From contig CAZBKO010000099.1 in the NCBI GenBank assembly GCA_964492545.1, forward strand, positions 1-8,555: a stretch of DNA of 8,555 nucleotides. Reading direction: 5' to 3'. The notes under the pieces were generated by a model. It was not told where the DNA came from. It was given only the letters and a program-made list of their open reading frames with translations, and ran no database searches. Positions 6,228-8,555 of this stretch are shown here, one piece after another. Within the stretch, counting starts at the first letter, position 1; each line of letters opens with the position of its first letter. Source of the stretch: RGIG1934 sp964492545. GTDB lineage: Bacteria > Bacillota > Clostridia > Lachnospirales > Lachnospiraceae. The position numbers and the translations under genes are program-made.

Positions 6228-6893
6228 CTATAGAACCTGTAATTTATTTACTGCCCAGTCCATATCTATAACTATGTCGTCTTCCTTTATATCCGGTATT
6301 CTTGATTTCATTCTTGCTTCAACACTTGCATATATTTCACTGTCAAGCTCAACTGCTGCCACTCCCTGACCCTCAAACATGAATTCTATGATGTGTTTTC
6401 CCTCATCATTTGTGAACATCAAAGCCTCATCCACAGATAGCTCCGAATGATTTTGCTCCATCTCTGAAATATATACAAGCTTAACCATTTCAATTATTCT
6501 ATCGTCTAGACCTGCATCAAATATCGCAAGCTTCTCCCTAAGCTGATTCTGTGTGACAACAATTCTTTTTAGATATCCGTCAAAAATTGTTTCTGTATTA
6601 AACTCTCTTGAGATTTCACTCTCCCCCGTAAATACCTCATATGCCTTGTTAAATGCTTCTTCATCCTGAACATACTGAATTATAATTTGATCTTCCATCT
6701 GGTGATACAAAAATCCATAATCTATATTTGCAATAGCGTTACACTGCGGACACTGAAACATAAATGCCTGTCCATTTCTTACACTTTTCTTCATATCTGG
6801 GTCAATCATTGTATTTATACTGTCCCATACCACAAATTCGCTCTCGTTCTTGCATTTAGGACATATAATTTTTTCATGTTTTTTTCTAGACAT
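6228..6893 (-). CDS. CpXC-domain zinc-binding protein
   Basis: This 221-residue cytosolic protein begins with a CpXC domain: CPKC at 11-14 and CPQC at 48-51 would bind one zinc, with the family's WDSIN (23-27), DPDMKKSVRNGQAFMFQCP (31-49) and IDYGFLYH (57-64) between and after them. The function of CpXC proteins is not established. The remainder (70-221) is acidic and helical, with no motif I recognise. The start at 6893 is set by GGAG 6 nt upstream; the start 12 nt further up would lie over the ribosome binding site. It follows the CoiA-like gene by 16 nt and is presumably co-transcribed with it. Pairing with another cysteine-rich, possibly nucleic-acid-handling protein is the only hint of its role. 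Confidence 0.82.
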   Translation of the reverse strand: MSRKKHEKIICPKCKNESEFVVWDSINTMIDPDMKKSVRNGQAFMFQCPQCNAIANIDYGFLYHQMEDQIIIQYVQDEEAFNKAYEVFTGESEISREFNTETIFDGYLKRIVVTQNQLREKLAIFDAGLDDRIIEMVKLVYISEMEQNHSELSVDEALMFTNDEGKHIIEFMFEGQGVAAVELDSEIYASVEARMKSRIPDIKEDDIVIDMDWAVNKLQVL

Positions 6894-6909
6894 ACTTATC
6901 TCCAATCTA

Positions 6910-7938
6910 TTATTTTCTACTGCATTTTCTGCATATTCCTATTCCGAATTCGCCCTTTCCTCCTGACGAAACGAAGTTTTCCTCCAATGATATTTCTCCG
7001 CATTCGAAGCATCTAAGCCATCTTCTTCCCTTCGAGTCTATGGTCTTTTCTAGCTGGTCATCTATTGTTCCTTCGATTTCATTTTCCAGTATAATCTTAT
7101 CCTCCGGCGTTAGCTCAGTCATCACATCCTCTTTTGTTTTTGTTTTAACATTACTGACAACTATACCATTTTTCAAAATATTATTAATTCTTTCACAGGC
7201 TATTTCTTTCTCGTGTCTTAAAAGATATCTTTCATTGTCTGCATTGCTGGCAAATCTTTCATTAAAATTGCGAATTACCAGTCGCTGATTTTCCATAACA
7301 AGTTCCGCCACCAGCCTGTTCTCTCTATAAATTGATGTTGGTCCTTTTCTGAACTGAGTTACACATTCTCCTGATTTATCAATAATTGTAAGTGTTTTAT
7401 CCGGTGTGTCATTTAAACAATATTTCTTGATAAAGTACGAGTTTATGCCGTCTATGGACATATACGGTTTATCTACCAGAACCCATATTAGTCCTGTTGC
7501 ATTTTCTTTGTAAATGTCTTCAATTCGCTCTATATCACTTATGGATATTCTCACAGAAGCAAATTCTATGCCCTCCTTGGAACCATCTTCATTGATAATT
7601 ACAATCTGTGCATAATGTCTTTTCCCGATTGGCTGTTCCATCGAGACATTATATCCTTTTCTCTTTAACTCGTTGTATAGCGAATGCCTTACATATTCAT
7701 ATTTTTTTCCATGACTTCGTTCATATCTATCATAGCTGCAGTCTGAATTTTCTCTGTGTGCAAAATAGGCACCACGTATTTCACCGTTGCAGAATTTCAA
7801 AATTCTATTGCTGCAATTCTTATCCATACATAAAAGTTCACGATTTTTGCTGGCTTGGCGAACTTTTTTCTCTAATTCATAGTCTTTTGCTATGTCAAAA
7901 GCATGTAATTCATTGTTATTCCACATTCCATTTTCCAT
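6910..7938 (-). CDS. CoiA-like protein with altered nuclease residues and C-terminal zinc ribbon
   Basis: This 342-residue protein has the layout of competence-associated CoiA-like proteins: an N-terminal zinc-finger-like segment (Cys37, Cys42, then AYFAH at 57-61 and Cys67), ERSHGKKYEYVRHSLYNEL (73-91), and a nuclease-like core with E101, KRHYAQIVI (106-114) and IEFASVRIS (123-131). In typical members the core reads R-x-D-(V/I) and IEfQ-S. Here the metal-binding Asp appears as Gln111 and the Gln as Ala127, so cleavage may be lost. Residues 170-300 are unassigned. The C-terminus has a CxxC...CxxC ribbon (Cys310, 313, 336, 339). The ATG at 7938 follows GAGG by 5 nt. Upstream in-frame ATGs at 8013 and 7959 lie inside repeat copy C and are unlikely to be the main start. 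It is followed closely by the CpXC gene. Confidence 0.75.
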   Translation of the reverse strand: MENGMWNNNELHAFDIAKDYELEKKVRQASKNRELLCMDKNCSNRILKFCNGEIRGAYFAHRENSDCSYDRYERSHGKKYEYVRHSLYNELKRKGYNVSMEQPIGKRHYAQIVIINEDGSKEGIEFASVRISISDIERIEDIYKENATGLIWVLVDKPYMSIDGINSYFIKKYCLNDTPDKTLTIIDKSGECVTQFRKGPTSIYRENRLVAELVMENQRLVIRNFNERFASNADNERYLLRHEKEIACERINNILKNGIVVSNVKTKTKEDVMTELTPEDKIILENEIEGTIDDQLEKTIDSKGRRWLRCFECGEISLEENFVSSGGKGEFGIGICRKCSRK

Positions 7939-7940
7939 AC

Positions 7941-8014
7941 TATCCTCTTTTCGGAGCATCTTTTTGCGACGAAGGCGAAGGGAAATTCGCGCAGGCGATT
8001 TCACTTCTGCCATA
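7941..8014 (-). repeat. Structured 5' UTR repeat, copy C
   Basis: This copy is 74 nt long and differs from copy D only by one substitution and one extra T. On the minus strand it begins at TATGGCA and folds into a hairpin (7974-8011): GGC and GAAG pair with CTTC and GCC, inside which GAAAT and CGC pair with GCG and ATTTC, around a CTGC loop. It continues to ATGCTCCG (7951-7959) and ends with GAGG (7944-7947), which is the Shine-Dalgarno of the CoiA-like gene. Its short frame from ATG at 8013 runs in phase into that gene. Confidence 0.8.
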
Positions 8015-8017
8015 AAG

Positions 8018-8045
8018 ACTATTTGTGACGTTTTTCACAAATAGT
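8018..8045 (-). repeat. Perfect 11-bp hairpin (stem I) upstream of copy C
   Basis: The arms 8018-8028 and 8035-8045 are perfectly complementary around a 6-nt loop. The sequence CTATTTGTG/CACAAATAG is the same stem I as in copy A, but here the loop lacks the GGAGCAT found there. No T tract follows in either direction, so a terminator is unlikely. Confidence 0.75.
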
Positions 8046-8048
8046 TAT

Positions 8049-8080
8049 GTGAAACAGACGCTATCGAGCGTATGGTTCAC
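8049..8080 (-). repeat. Second leader hairpin with an 11-codon reading frame
   Basis: The arms 8049-8062 and 8067-8080 pair at 12 of 14 positions around a 4-nt loop. On the minus strand the hairpin starts with GTG, placed 5 nt after an AGAGG sequence supplied by copy D. A frame of 11 sense codons then runs to TAA at 8045-8047. It may be a leader peptide or simply a palindromic repeat unit. Confidence 0.55.
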
Positions 8081-8082
8081 AG

Positions 8083-8155
8083 TATCCTCTTTCGGAGCAT
8101 CTTTTTGCGACAAAGGCGAAGGGAAATTCGCGCAGGCGATTTCACTTCTGCCATA
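8083..8155 (-). repeat. Structured repeat, copy D, at the leader 5' end
   Basis: This is a near-identical direct copy of 7941-8014, 73 nt long, 68 bases away from it. It contains the same internal hairpin (8115-8152), the ATGCTCCG block and the AGAGG end, but is followed by the GTG hairpin rather than a long gene. Its ATG GCA (8154-8152) coincides with the start point predicted from the -10 at 8161-8166, and the frame of 25 codons ends in a TGA that overlaps the GTG at 8080. Confidence 0.75.
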
Positions 8156-8160
8156 TATGT

Positions 8161-8169
8161 ATTATATCA
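8161..8169 (-). promoter_or_regulatory. Extended -10 promoter for the CoiA-like/CpXC unit
   Basis: On the minus strand this reads TGATATAAT, identical to the extended -10 of the EamA gene at 105-113. The flanking TA before it and AC after it also match that promoter. No clear -35 is seen. The predicted start, about 8154, is the first base of copy D's ATG GCA, so the leader of about 216 nt consists almost entirely of repeat copies and hairpins. Confidence 0.6.
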
Positions 8170-8222
8170 TATTAACAACTTTCATGCGATTGCCTTGGGT
8201 ATTTTTTCATCACACTTGCTTT

Positions 8223-8255
8223 CTATGCCCAAAATTTCTTTTATTTTGGGCATAG
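8223..8255. repeat. Perfect 13-bp inverted repeat
   Basis: The arms 8223-8235 and 8243-8255 are perfectly complementary, with a 7-nt T-rich loop. The stem has CCCAAAAT/ATTTTGGG at its centre. No T tract follows on either strand. Related GGGTA and TACCC arms occur nearby at 8316-8323 and 8348-8355. It lies upstream of the leftward promoter at 8161 and could be a terminator of a unit further right or a protein-binding palindrome. Confidence 0.6.
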
Positions 8256-8348
8256 CACGTGTCTACTTTGAATATTTTTCCAATTTATCAATTTTGATGC
8301 TCTTTTTTGCTGATTTTTGGGTATTTCAGCTTCTTTTTTCCTTGATTT

Positions 8349-8469
8349 ACCCAAACTTGGTCAGCTGGTGCCGGTCACAATATCTTTCACACTAACACGC
8401 CAGTCATCGGCGCTGGCCATAATATATTCCACCCTAACATGCCAACCTCGGCGCCGGACAGCATCTTCC
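8349..8469. repeat. Degenerate tandem repeat, unit 41-42 bp
   Basis: Two full units, 8367-8408 and 8409-8449, agree at roughly three quarters of positions. The preceding 8349-8366 matches the second half of a unit, and 8450-8469 matches the first half of a third. Each unit starts with a GC-rich core near GGCGCCGG and carries a CTAACA-GCCA stretch. No long reading frame crosses it. Local G+C is higher than the surrounding sequence. Confidence 0.6.
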
Positions 8470-8555
8470 TTAGCTTCCCCGCGGCTTCACCTTTTCGCTT
8501 TCCACACACTTCTTCCGCGCAGAACTATTCTAACTATTACTACGTATATTATAGC

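Larger units (their letters stand above)
8156..8555. other. Gene-poor region at the right edge
   Basis: I find no convincing gene in these 400 bases on either strand. They hold the leftward promoter at 8161-8169, the inverted repeat at 8223-8255, a weaker stem at 8316-8323/8348-8355, the tandem repeat at 8349-8469, and at the extreme edge (8548-8553, minus strand) a TATAAT preceded by GC that could be another -10 pointing left. A 25-codon frame on the minus strand (8387-8464, beginning ATG CTG TCC) sits inside the tandem repeat and is not called as a gene. Confidence 0.55.

Noticed and set aside
7939..8013. 25-residue extension of the CoiA-like protein starting in copy C
   Set aside because: It is the repeat's own short frame. 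A near-identical frame exists in copy D without any gene attached, and the ATG at 7938 has a proper Shine-Dalgarno.
8018..8045. Stem I before copy C as a transcription terminator
   Set aside because: No T tract follows on either strand, and the same stem recurs within copy A in the middle of an operon.
7941..8155. CRISPR array formed by copies C and D
   Set aside because: There are only two units of about 74 nt separated by 68 nt of hairpin sequence, other diverged copies sit kilobases away, and no cas genes are present.
8025..8395. Two overlapping + strand frames of 76 and 107 codons
   Set aside because: They run antisense across repeat copy D and hairpins, lack ribosome binding sites, and have no protein-like character.

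Overview
The window looks like chromosomal DNA of a low-GC Gram-positive gut bacterium of the Lachnospiraceae (Clostridia). Supporting signs are AT-rich composition, strong GGAGG-type ribosome binding sites, extended -10 promoters (TGnTATAAT), a lipoprotein solute-binding protein, a CpXC-domain protein and a CoiA-like protein. The short repeat in front of several genes resembles 'extra' N-termini I associate, from memory and unverified, with [Eubacterium] (Lachnospira) eligens, so that genus is my best guess at low confidence.

Layout, left to right. At 20-60 there is an imperfect hairpin. A + strand EamA/DMT transporter (147-1085) follows, with its own extended -10 promoter. It converges on a leftward five-gene operon across a shared hairpin terminator (1077-1111). 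Read in its own direction from about 5452 down to 1119, the operon encodes an NAD(P)H-dependent FMN reductase/iron-sulfur flavoprotein-like protein, a NYN-domain RNase with two OST-HTH/LOTUS domains, a class I SAM methyltransferase, a lipoprotein sugar-type solute-binding protein without its permease, and a small acidic protein with a FlgM-like N-terminal motif. The first four genes are tightly packed: TAATG overlap, 8 nt, 2 nt. A divergent + strand gene of unknown function (5567-6154) ends at a perfect 12-bp hairpin. To its right a second leftward unit holds a CoiA-like protein with changed nuclease residues (6910-7938) followed by a CpXC zinc-binding protein (6228-6893). The last 400 bases (8156-8555) show no convincing gene, but contain a long perfect hairpin, a tandem 41-42 bp repeat and promoter-like sites.

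The most notable pattern is a small structured repeat of about 75 nt, always on the minus strand. Three of its four copies end in the Shine-Dalgarno sequence of a following gene: A before the FlgM-like gene, B before the flavoprotein, C before the CoiA-like gene. The fourth copy (D) starts where a predicted transcription start falls. A conserved ATGCTCCG block lies just upstream of the Shine-Dalgarno in every copy and can pair either with it or with an upstream GGAGCAT. An internal hairpin is kept with compensating changes. Each copy also carries a short reading frame starting ATG GCA. Together they suggest either a mobile repeat that has become a 5' UTR element, or a family of cis-acting RNA regulators. 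All functional statements are inferences from sequence alone.
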